Shown piece by piece: positions 5,826-11,597 of a DNA stretch of 11,597 bases (positions are counted from its first letter, which is position 1; each line of letters begins with the position of its first letter). The notes below the pieces were generated by a model. It was not told the DNA's origin and did no database searches. It saw only the letters and a list, made by a program, of their open reading frames with translations. The DNA is from Anaerolineaceae bacterium (GTDB lineage Bacteria > Chloroflexota > Anaerolineae > Anaerolineales > Villigracilaceae). Where the stretch lies: the NCBI GenBank assembly GCA_009885445.1, contig VFKQ01000100.1:1-11597 (forward strand), given 5' to 3'. The position numbers and the translations under genes were made by a program.

Positions 5826-7355
5826 ATGAAAAAATTCCGCGCCGCGTTTCTGATTATTTACCTGCTCGCCGCCTGCACAACGACTCAACCTCCGCCTCCG
5901 TCCGCGCCCACAGCGGGTAGCCCTGCCTCGGCCACATCCACGCCCGCGCCAATTACGCCCCCCGCAACAGACTCGTGGACCGACCTAAGCGCTTTCACGT
6001 CCGGCCTCGTTGAATCAACACGCCCAATCCTCAACGAAATGAGCGGCGCATCGGTCTATCACATCACGCTGACAATTGACGCCGACCTCGTGCACGTGGA
6101 CGGACAGGAAACTGTCCACTACACCAACCGCGAAGACGCGCCGCTGACCGAGATTCAAATGCGCCTGTTCTCCAACACCCTCGGCGGACAGATGACGGTG
6201 GCTAATGTGGTGGTGGACGATGCTGAAGTTGAGACGGAATTGCAAATGAACGACAGCCTGCTTATCGTCTATTTAAATGAACCGCTGGCCGTTAGCGCGA
6301 GCGCGCTGATTTCAATGGACTTCGCCATCGAAGTTCCCACAGATGTGGAATTAAATTATGGCGTGCAGGCCTCTTACAACGGCGTGCTGACTCTCGCCCA
6401 CGCCTACCCGATGATCGCTGTCTATAATGAAGAAGGCTGGAACGCCGAGATACCGCCGCAGTCGGGCGATGTCACTTTTGCAGACATGTCGTTTTTCTAT
6501 GTCACCGTCACCGCGCCCGATGACGTGACGATTGTGGCCTCGGGGGAGGAGTCGGCTCCGGTTGTGGATGCCCGCTCACAGTCCGTGCTCGTGGCGGCGG
6601 GGCCAGCGCGCGATTTTTTTGTGGCGGCCAGTCGCGATTACGAAGTCATCTCCACAAGTGTGGGCGGGGTCACGATTAATAGTTATGCGCCGAAATCGAA
6701 TCGCGAGGGCAGTCAGATTGCGTTGGATGTTGCCGCGCGCGCCATCGAAACATTTTCTGATTTGTTTACGCCGTATCCCTATTCTGAATTGGATATTGTT
6801 TCGACGCCGACGCTGGCGCTGGGCGTGGAGTATCCGGGCGCGGTGGCGATTGCAGACCGTTTATACACCGACGAGTATTACGCGGGCCGCACCGCTGATT
6901 TCCGCGAGTCAACGGTGGCGCACGAGGTGGGGCATCAATGGTTTTATAATTTGATCGGCAACGACCAACTAGACGAACCCTGGCTGGATGAGTCGCTGGC
7001 GCAGTTTGCCACGTGGGAATATTATCGCGTTAATTATGGAGCCAGTGCGGCGAACGGGTTTGAGTCTGGGTTGCGTTCACGCTGGAGCCGGGTAGAAAAC
7101 AATCCCGTGGCGATTGCCCAACCGGTTGCCGCGTTTACTGGCTCTGAATATAGCGCCATCGTCTACGGGCGCGGACCACTTTTCTTTGGCGCACTGCGTA
7201 CAGAGATTGGCGAAGAAAATTTTTCGGCCTTCATCAAAGAATACAGCCTAACATTTTCGTGGGGCATCGCCACCACCGAGGGCCTGCGCGCGCTGGCCGA
7301 GCAACATTGCGCTTGTGATTTGGGCGCGCTGTTTGATGAGTGGATTTATCCTTAG
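5826..7355 (+). CDS. M1-family metallopeptidase lipoprotein
   Basis: The 509-residue secreted peptidase has a short type II signal peptide ending in the lipobox LAAC (14-17), so it should be lipid-anchored on the outside of the membrane at Cys17. A Pro/Ser/Thr-rich linker (18-50) follows. The region 75-290 resembles the beta-sheet N-terminal domain of M1 aminopeptidases. The catalytic gluzincin site is HEVGH (366-370) with the third zinc ligand Glu389 in WLDES, exactly 18 residues after the second His. VEYPG (334-338) takes the place of the GAMEN exopeptidase motif, and Tyr447 in VYGRG is the likely transition-state tyrosine. The protein stops shortly after the catalytic domain, without the long helical C-terminal domain of PepN-like enzymes. 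The ribosome site is weak. Substrate is unknown; a role in external peptide use is inference. Confidence 0.88.
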   Translation: MKKFRAAFLIIYLLAACTTTQPPPPSAPTAGSPASATSTPAPITPPATDSWTDLSAFTSGLVESTRPILNEMSGASVYHITLTIDADLVHVDGQETVHYTNREDAPLTEIQMRLFSNTLGGQMTVANVVVDDAEVETELQMNDSLLIVYLNEPLAVSASALISMDFAIEVPTDVELNYGVQASYNGVLTLAHAYPMIAVYNEEGWNAEIPPQSGDVTFADMSFFYVTVTAPDDVTIVASGEESAPVVDARSQSVLVAAGPARDFFVAASRDYEVISTSVGGVTINSYAPKSNREGSQIALDVAARAIETFSDLFTPYPYSELDIVSTPTLALGVEYPGAVAIADRLYTDEYYAGRTADFRESTVAHEVGHQWFYNLIGNDQLDEPWLDESLAQFATWEYYRVNYGASAANGFESGLRSRWSRVENNPVAIAQPVAAFTGSEYSAIVYGRGPLFFGALRTEIGEENFSAFIKEYSLTFSWGIATTEGLRALAEQHCACDLGALFDEWIYP

Positions 7356-7371
7356 TTCTTAACTTCTTTTT

Positions 7372-7560
7372 GTACACGGATTTTCGCGGAAAAGGCCCAT
7401 TTAAAAAACTCGTGCTTGTGTGCGCAATTCAAGCAGAACGCGAATATCGCGAATGTGCGAATTTTAAAGGATTTTTTTTCGCGTCACACCGTGCACTTGC
7501 GTCAGGTGCAAGTGTTCACAAATTCGCGCAATTCGCATTGAAAGTTTTTGGACTTTGGGA
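7372..7560. repeat. Composite inverted-repeat region between peptidase and secD
   Basis: This gap contains repeated GCGAAT words (ACGCGAATATCGCGAATGTG near 7438-7457) answered by the inverse TTCGCGCAATTCGCATTG (7523-7540). Between them is a clean hairpin CACTTGC-GTCAGGT-GCAAGTG (7494-7514). The right end, AATTCGC followed by a GACTTTG segment, recalls the tail of the element near 3825-3850. The open frame across 7340-7615 has no domain and shares its bases with the repeat, so no gene is called. Confidence 0.6.
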
Positions 7561-7610
7561 AAGCCATCAAACATTCAGAACCAAACCTACTCGCCCCTCT
7601 TCAATCCGAG

Positions 7611-7616
7611 TATAAT
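7611..7616 (+). promoter_or_regulatory. -10 box of the secDF promoter
   Basis: A perfect TATAAT lies 50 bases ahead of the secD ATG, in the only gap before the operon. I see no good -35 hexamer at the usual distance, so the promoter may depend on an activator or on other contacts. The start site would be near 7622. Confidence 0.55.
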
Positions 7617-7624
7617 CCCCCGTC

Positions 7625-7646
7625 GCCTGCGAAAGCGGGCATTTTT
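7625..7646 (+). promoter_or_regulatory. Terminator-like hairpin in the secD leader
   Basis: GCCTGC-GAAA-GCGGGC (7625-7640) forms a six-pair stem, one pair being G-U, capped by a stable GNRA-type tetraloop. It is followed directly by ATTTTT. It lies between the probable transcription start and the ribosome site (GGAG at 7652-7655). It may be a weak attenuator, a 5' stabilising stem, or the terminator of read-through transcripts from the upstream operon. The stem is short for an efficient terminator. Confidence 0.5.
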
Positions 7647-7666
7647 GTAAGCGGAGAAATCACTGC

Positions 7667-9085
7667 ATGAGAAACATAACTTCACGGTTTATTTTTATTC
7701 TAGTGGTCGTGTTTGCCGCCCTGTGGGTAGACACGCACGATAGCCTGAAATTCACCAGCCCCATCAGCGGAGACGTGGTGTGGCGGCGAAATATCGCCCC
7801 AAAGCTCGGCCTCGACTTGCAAGGCGGCCTGCAGGTGGTGCTTGAAGCCGATGTGCCGGAGACGGTGGTCATTAGTAAGGACGAAATGGAAGTGGCCCGC
7901 CAAATTCTCGAGAAACGCACGAACGGACTGGGCGTGAACGAGAGCATTCTACAACTGGCTGGCGAGCGCCGCATTGTGGGCGAATTCCCCGGCGCCGATA
8001 ACCCTGACGAAGTGGTGGCCTCGCTGGGCGAAACCGGCCTGCTCGAATTTGTGGACTTTGGGACAACCGGCTTGCCCGAAGGCACCATTGTGCAGACCGA
8101 TCTCAATCGCGAAACCGGCACAGTGGCCCCCGAAACGGCTGCGACCAATGTCGCGCCCGTGCCTGGTGCCGCACCTACAGCAGAACCTGTGGTTCCTGAA
8201 ACCACTGGAAAAATTTATCACACCGTGATGACCGGCGCAGAAATCGAAACTGCCGTTGTCACCGCAGACCCGATCACGGGCCAGATCGCCATTTCGTTTA
8301 CGTTGACCCCCGAAGGCACCGATATTTTTGCCCAACACACCAGCACACACATTGGTCAAATCCTTGGCATTGTGCTGGATGGTGTGGTGATTTCTGCGCC
8401 AAGCATCGAGGGAGCCATCACCGGCGGCGAAGGACAAATCTCGGGTTCATACACTAGCGAGGCGGCCAACGCCCTGGCTGTGCAGTTGCGCTACGGCTCT
8501 CTGCCGATTCCCTTCAAGGTTGTACAGAGTCAGGCCGTGGGAGCCACTTTGGGCGAGGAGTCGGTGCGTAAGAGTCTGTTGGCTGGCGCAATCGGCCTGG
8601 GAGTCGTCATCCTGTTTATGCTCTTCTATTATCGTCTGCCGGGCGGCGTGGCGGATCTGGCGCTGATCGTTTATGCGCTCATCTCTTATGCACTGTTCAA
8701 ATTTATTCCGATCACGCTGACCCTGCCCGGGTTGGCTGGATTCATTTTGAGTATCGGCATGGCCGTGGATGCGAACATCCTGATTTTTGAGCGCATGAAA
8801 GAAGAATTGCGCGGCGGCAAGACACTGCGGCAGGCCATTGATCTGGGCTGGAGCCGCGCCTGGCCTTCGATTCGCGACTCGAACATTTCGACGTTGATCA
8901 CCTGTTTGATTCTGTTCACCTTTGGCAATAGTTTTGGCGCCAGCATGGTGAAGGGATTCTCGATCACACTGGCCTTGGGCGTGTTCACCAGTTTGTTTAC
9001 AGCGCTGATCGTCACGCGCACCTTCCTGCACATCATTCTGGATAGAACCAACCTCGCCGAGCATCCGCGCTGGTTTGGTTTATAG
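7667..9085 (+). CDS. secD: Protein translocase subunit SecD
   Basis: SecD works with SecF and SecYEG in the inner membrane and uses the proton gradient to pull exported proteins outward. The 472 residues hold TM1 (7-20), the external P1 region (30-290) and five more TM segments from about 303 to 450. Family motifs are LGLDLQGGL (47-55), VLDGVVISAP (236-245) and the TM4 proton-path segment SIGMAVDANILIFERMKEE (362-380) with Asp368, then DLGWSRAWPSIRDSN (392-406). Residues 150-181 form a Pro/Ala/Thr-rich insert in P1 that looks like a flexible linker. The ATG at 7667 follows GGAG with a rather long spacing of about 11 bases. secF starts eight bases after the stop, so the two form an operon. Confidence 0.97.
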   Translation: MRNITSRFIFILVVVFAALWVDTHDSLKFTSPISGDVVWRRNIAPKLGLDLQGGLQVVLEADVPETVVISKDEMEVARQILEKRTNGLGVNESILQLAGERRIVGEFPGADNPDEVVASLGETGLLEFVDFGTTGLPEGTIVQTDLNRETGTVAPETAATNVAPVPGAAPTAEPVVPETTGKIYHTVMTGAEIETAVVTADPITGQIAISFTLTPEGTDIFAQHTSTHIGQILGIVLDGVVISAPSIEGAITGGEGQISGSYTSEAANALAVQLRYGSLPIPFKVVQSQAVGATLGEESVRKSLLAGAIGLGVVILFMLFYYRLPGGVADLALIVYALISYALFKFIPITLTLPGLAGFILSIGMAVDANILIFERMKEELRGGKTLRQAIDLGWSRAWPSIRDSNISTLITCLILFTFGNSFGASMVKGFSITLALGVFTSLFTALIVTRTFLHIILDRTNLAEHPRWFGL

Positions 9086-9093
9086 GACGCAAC

Positions 9094-10038
9094 ATGAATA
9101 TCATCAAAAATCGCTACTGGTACTTTCTTATCTCCCTGCTGGTAATTCTGCCGGGCCTTTACTTCATAGTGATTACGTGGAGAGACACCGGCGCGCCCTT
9201 GCGCCTGGGCATTGACTTCACCGGCGGCTCATTGCTGGAAGTGCAATTCGAAGGCCAGCGCCCTGCCCTTGCCGCTGTGCAGGAGATTTACGATGAGTTC
9301 TCCACAGACGCCCAGCCCATCGCGGATCCGCTCGTGCAATCACTGGGAACAAATTCGTACACCATCCGCTCGAAAAAAATGGACAACGATCTCAAGACCA
9401 AAATCGTGACCGAGATGGAAACACGTTTTGGCTCGCAGGTGACTCTGCTGAACTTCACCACCGTATCCGCTTCTGTTGGCGCGGAAGTGACAAGAGCGGC
9501 GGGAATGGCCATCGCCGCGGCCGCGCTGGCCATTCTGTTTTACATCTCATACGCCTTCCGCCGCGTAGAGCATGCCATCCGTTATGGCATCGCGGCCATC
9601 CTGGCCATGTTGCATGATGTGCTCGTAGTGCTGGGTGTGGAAGCCATGTTCGGGCACTTCTTCGGCTGGGACGCGGACGCGCTCTTTCTTACCGCCCTGC
9701 TGACCGTCATCGGCTTCTCCGTCCACGACTCGATCGTGGTGTTCGACCGCGTGCGCGAAAATTCCAGCGTCTATCGCCGCATCAGTTTCGAGGCGCTGGT
9801 CAACCACTCCATCGTGCAGACTCTTGACCGCTCGATCAACTCCCAACTCACGGTGATGTTCACACTCAGCGCGCTGGCCCTCTTCGGCGGCGAAAGCATC
9901 CGTCACTTTGTGATTATCCTGCTCATCGGCATTTTCAGCGGCACCTACTCTTCAATCTTCAACGCCGCGCCCATCCTCGTCGTGTGGGAAAATCGCGAGT
10001 GGCGCAATTGGTTTAGCAGAAAATCTGAAACCATCTAA
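9094..10038 (+). CDS. secF: Protein translocase subunit SecF
   Basis: SecF is the partner of SecD in the Sec accessory complex of the inner membrane. The 314-residue protein has TM1 (9-28), the signature GIDFTGGSLLEV (39-50), an external domain to about 130, and five TM segments from about 135 to 298. The conserved TM4 stretch VIGFSVHDSIVVFDRVREN (205-223) with Asp212 is complete, and the ISFEALVNHSIVQTLDRSIN region (230-249) is typical. An AGGA ribosome site precedes the ATG by seven bases. No yajC gene is present upstream of secD. The operon ends at a clear terminator directly after the secF stop. Confidence 0.97.
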   Translation: MNIIKNRYWYFLISLLVILPGLYFIVITWRDTGAPLRLGIDFTGGSLLEVQFEGQRPALAAVQEIYDEFSTDAQPIADPLVQSLGTNSYTIRSKKMDNDLKTKIVTEMETRFGSQVTLLNFTTVSASVGAEVTRAAGMAIAAAALAILFYISYAFRRVEHAIRYGIAAILAMLHDVLVVLGVEAMFGHFFGWDADALFLTALLTVIGFSVHDSIVVFDRVRENSSVYRRISFEALVNHSIVQTLDRSINSQLTVMFTLSALALFGGESIRHFVIILLIGIFSGTYSSIFNAAPILVVWENREWRNWFSRKSETI

Positions 10039-10041
10039 AAA

Positions 10042-10073
10042 AGGCGCATCTGTTGAAGATGCGCCTCTTTTTT
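10042..10073 (+). terminator. Intrinsic terminator of secDF
   Basis: AGGCGCATCT (10042-10051) pairs with AGATGCGCCT (10057-10066) over a five-base loop, followed by CTTTTTT and preceded by a run of As that overlaps the secF stop codon. This is a textbook Rho-independent terminator; the A-run could make it work in both directions. Confidence 0.95.
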
Positions 10074-10089
10074 CTATGTGGTCGCGTCC

Positions 10090-10191
10090 GTCATTGCGAG
10101 GGCGTACCCGCCCGAAGCAATCTCAAGTTTTAACAGCGGATTGTTTCGTTGCCGCACTCGCCGTTTAAGGCTCGCGGCTCCTCGCAATGAC
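10090..10191. repeat. TCATTGCGAG-type inverted-repeat element
   Basis: Perfect 12-bp ends GTCATTGCGAGG (10090-10101) and its inverse (10180-10191) bound a 102-base element. An inner pair CGAAGCAATC (10113-10122) and GATTGTTTCG (10139-10148) matches at nine of ten positions. The TCATTGCGAG...GAAGCAATC pattern is familiar from intergenic repeats in many unrelated bacterial genomes. The right end stops nine bases before the ATG of the exporter gene, so the element forms that gene's upstream region. Confidence 0.85.
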
Positions 10192-10200
10192 AGATAAAAT

Positions 10201-10815
10201 ATGACCAACGACCTGCCCCTCCTCCTTCAAGGATTAATTCTCGGACTCTCCATCGCCGCCCCCGTCGGGCCGATCGGCGTCCTGTGCATGCGGCGCACAC
10301 TCAGCGTGGGGCGGGTGGCCGGCTTCGTCAGCGGACTCGGCGCCGCAACCGCCGACACGCTCTACGGCGCAGTGGCCGCCTTCGGCCTCTCCGCGCTGAC
10401 GAACGCACTCGTCAATCAAAGACTCGCGCTCAGTATTTTAGGAGGGTGTTTCCTCGCCTATCTCGGAATCAAAACTTTCTTCGCAGTCCCTGCAGAAAAA
10501 GCCGCCGCCGTCAACGCAAGCGGATTGCTCGGCATGTACTTCTCCACCCTGCTATTGACTCTCGCCAACCCGATGACGATTCTTTCGTTCGTTGCGATCT
10601 TCGCGGGTCTTCAATTAAACACCGGCCCCTCGTGGAGCGGACCCGCGACGCTCGTGCTGGGCGTCTTCCTCGGCTCCGCGCTGTGGTGGTTAAGCTTAAG
10701 CGGCATCGTCGGCCTGGCCCGCGAACGATTCACCCCCGCGTGGATGCGCTGGGTAAACCGAATCTCGGGGCTGGTCATCTTTGGGTTTGGGGTTATGATT
10801 TTGCTTGGGGCGTAA
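10201..10815 (+). CDS. LysE/RhtB-family amino-acid exporter
   Basis: The 204-residue membrane protein has the length and hydrophobic pattern of LysE/RhtB (LysE superfamily) efflux proteins, which export amino acids or related metabolites by proton exchange. About six hydrophobic segments are visible, near 5-27, 40-66, 74-95, 109-137, 148-172 and 186-203. Family marks are SIAAPVGPIG (17-26), the GLGAATADTLYG segment (45-56) with Asp52, and LANPMTILSF (121-130). The substrate cannot be told from sequence. The ATG at 10201 gives the full family N-terminus but has no ribosome site. A five-codon frame starting at 10187 inside the repeat ends in TGA overlapping this ATG, which could couple translation. 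No terminator is evident after the stop. Confidence 0.88.
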   Translation: MTNDLPLLLQGLILGLSIAAPVGPIGVLCMRRTLSVGRVAGFVSGLGAATADTLYGAVAAFGLSALTNALVNQRLALSILGGCFLAYLGIKTFFAVPAEKAAAVNASGLLGMYFSTLLLTLANPMTILSFVAIFAGLQLNTGPSWSGPATLVLGVFLGSALWWLSLSGIVGLARERFTPAWMRWVNRISGLVIFGFGVMILLGA

Positions 10816-10966
10816 CCAGTGGTCAGTAATCAGTATTTCACAAATGTGGTTTGTTCGCTCGGCGCTCGTGAAACCTGACATGCGTTGCACTACGACTACA
10901 AGGAGTGTCGAAGTGTCTCCACAAAAGTCTGGCGGACTCGCGTCATTGTCCGCGCAAAGGTTGCGA
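10816..10966. other. Intergenic stretch after the exporter gene
   Basis: No gene is supported. It contains a short direct repeat of TCAGTAATCAGT character just after the stop and an imperfect palindrome GGAGTGTCGAAGTGTCTCC (10902-10920). There is no clear terminator hairpin with a T-run. Confidence 0.4.
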
Positions 10967-11111
10967 TTAGAGAGTGTTTCTTAAGTGCAATTGACCACGG
11001 ATAAACAGGGATGAAAAGGATTTAAGCGCATTTTGAAGGCTTGTTTTCATCAGGAATCCATTTTTATCCTTTTCATCTGTGGTGAAAAACGAGTTAAGAA
11101 ATAGTCTCTTA
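10967..11111. repeat. MITE-like element with about 21-bp imperfect terminal inverted repeats
   Basis: The ends, 10967-10987 and 11091-11111, are inverse copies that agree at about 16 of 21 positions, including a shared TTTCTTAA/TTAAGAAA. TA dinucleotides lie at both edges, as in Tc1/IS630-type insertions. Inside are a second pair of arms, the left starting CCACGGATAAACAGGGATG (from 10995) and the right ATCCTTTTCATCTGTGG (11066-11082). There is no coding capacity. It is probably a non-autonomous element moved by a transposase elsewhere, or a fixed dispersed repeat. Confidence 0.6.
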
Positions 11112-11197
11112 GGGCTAACGCTATAGGGTGCTTCACAAAGACCCGCACGGAGCGCGTAGATTCGCCGTATAATTGTTTTACAAGGGAATGCGCAAAA

Positions 11198-11403
11198 ATG
11201 CCCTACTGATTTTCGTTTTACGAAAATCAGTAAAGGTAATGCAAGGCAAATTTTCAAAACGCGCATTGGCTCTGGTATTGGAATGGGCAAACGAACATCG
11301 CGCTGATTTAATCAAAAACTGGAACAGCCTGCAAACCACAGGCGAGTATTCCAAAATCCATTTTAAAATATTCTTCCATCAACCTGCTGCACTTGCTACT
11401 TGA
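11198..11403 (+). pseudogene. DUF4160 gene remnant
   Basis: DUF4160 proteins are small proteins of about 80-95 residues, often encoded next to DUF2442 genes, with unproved links to toxin-antitoxin-like modules. The C-terminal half is recognisable in the frame through 11239-11403: GKFSKRALALVLEWANEHRA followed by DLIKNWNSLQTTGEYSKI. This corresponds to the family's final helix and the usual KI-x-PL ending, which is lost here and replaced by an unrelated tail to the TGA at 11401-11403. The N-terminal half is missing. An ATG-CCC at 11198, which could be the original MP start, meets a stop three codons on and is out of frame. A perfect hairpin lies at the junction. A 54-residue product could start at 11239, which has AAAGG just ahead, so expression of the fragment cannot be excluded. 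Confidence 0.6.
11204..11232. repeat. Perfect 13-bp hairpin inside the DUF4160 remnant
   Basis: TACTGATTTTCGT (11204-11216), a TTT loop, and the exact inverse (11220-11232). It lies between the putative original start and the conserved C-terminal part, where about half the gene is missing. It is not followed by a T-run on either strand. Confidence 0.85.
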
Positions 11404-11414
11404 ATCTGCGGAAT

Positions 11415-11440
11415 AAAAAATCCTCCCTAATACGGGAGGA
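11415..11440 (-). terminator. Terminator of tRNA-Leu
   Basis: On the minus strand TCCTCCC (11440-11434) pairs with GGGAGGA (11427-11421) over a six-base loop and is followed by TTTTTT (11420-11415). It lies just past the 3' end of the tRNA and fits an intrinsic terminator well. Confidence 0.92.
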
Positions 11441-11446
11441 ATAGTG

Positions 11447-11528
11447 TGCGCTGGAGAGGACTTGAACCTCCACGCCTTACGGCACACGCACCTCAAGCGT
11501 GCCTGTCTGCCAATTCCAGCACCAGCGC
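11447..11528 (-). tRNA. tRNA-Leu (anticodon GAG)
   Basis: All arms fold. The acceptor stem is GCGCTGG (from 11528) with CCAGCGC (ending at 11448) and discriminator A at 11447. The D-arm contains the AATTGGCAGA loop. The anticodon stem CACGC/GCGTG encloses the loop TTGAGGT, giving anticodon GAG, which reads CUC and CUU leucine codons. A long variable arm (GCC-GTAA-GGC) marks a class II tRNA, and the T-arm is GGAGG-TTCAAGT-CCTCT. The length is 82 bases without CCA. The 3' CCA is not encoded (the genome reads CAC after the discriminator), so it must be added by the nucleotidyltransferase. The gene stands alone with its own promoter and terminator. Confidence 0.97.
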
Positions 11529-11540
11529 AAGCAGGTCAGT

Positions 11541-11568
11541 ATTATAATCACCTTCAAATTTCTGTCAA
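11541..11568 (-). promoter_or_regulatory. Consensus promoter of tRNA-Leu
   Basis: On the minus strand both hexamers are perfect: TTGACA (11568-11563) and TATAAT (11546-11541), 16 bases apart. Transcription would begin near 11534, leaving a leader of only about six bases before the mature tRNA. This suggests strong constitutive expression by the main sigma factor. Confidence 0.9.
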
Positions 11569-11597
11569 CCTTATTCACAACCGCTGCACAAAGAGCG

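Noticed and set aside
7340..7615. 91-residue plus-strand frame between the peptidase and secD
   Set aside because: It overlaps the peptidase 3' end and is composed of inverted repeats; no ribosome site or family match that I recognise.
8447..9064. 205-residue minus-strand frame inside secD
   Set aside because: Composition (Gln, His, Arg rich) is typical of antisense to a membrane protein gene; secD is certain.

Overview
The window looks like an ordinary bacterial chromosome segment. The GC content is fairly high inside genes and clearly lower between them. Gene content and style (separate secD and secF, a stand-alone rpmF-fabD-nnr block, intergenic spacers full of palindromic repeats) would fit an uncultured Chloroflexota, perhaps class Anaerolineae. 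That placement is an inference and cannot be proved from this stretch alone.

Layout. Positions 1-618 hold a decayed toxin-antitoxin pair on the plus strand: a UPF0175-type antitoxin cut off from its start codon by one extra A, then a frameshifted and truncated DUF3368 (PIN-type) toxin. Positions 619-3586 are three minus-strand genes, in transcription order rpmF (ribosomal protein L32), fabD (malonyl-CoA:ACP transacylase) and a bifunctional NAD(P)HX epimerase/dehydratase (nnrE-nnrD fusion). A strong promoter lies upstream of rpmF and a perfect 15-bp hairpin directly after it. Positions 3909-7355 are three plus-strand genes: a stand-alone PP2C/SpoIIE-type phosphatase with a probable leaderless promoter, a two-TM channel-like protein with RCK (TrkA) domains but no canonical K+ selectivity filter, and an M1-family (gluzincin) metallopeptidase lipoprotein. 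Positions 7611-10073 are the secD-secF operon with its own promoter, a terminator-like hairpin in the leader and a clear terminator after secF. A LysE/RhtB-type exporter follows at 10201-10815. The right end holds a MITE-like palindromic element, a DUF4160 gene remnant, and a minus-strand tRNA-Leu(GAG) with consensus promoter and terminator.

How the genes relate. rpmF next to fabD recalls the common rpmF-plsX-fabH-fabD arrangement, with plsX and fabH missing here. SecD and SecF are the membrane subunits that use the proton gradient to help Sec-dependent export. The M1 lipoprotein upstream would be one Sec client, but no functional link is implied. The phosphatase, channel and peptidase share strand and order and may be partly co-transcribed, although a repeat-filled spacer separates the first two.

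The most distinctive theme is the spacers. Nearly every intergenic gap carries a different palindromic or inverted-repeat element, and two gaps carry the same 27-nt sequence. I see no convincing new multi-gene system. The best leads are the filterless RCK channel, the repeat elements (one flanked by a 9-bp direct repeat), the hairpin in the secD leader, and the two decayed mobile-type gene modules at the window edges.
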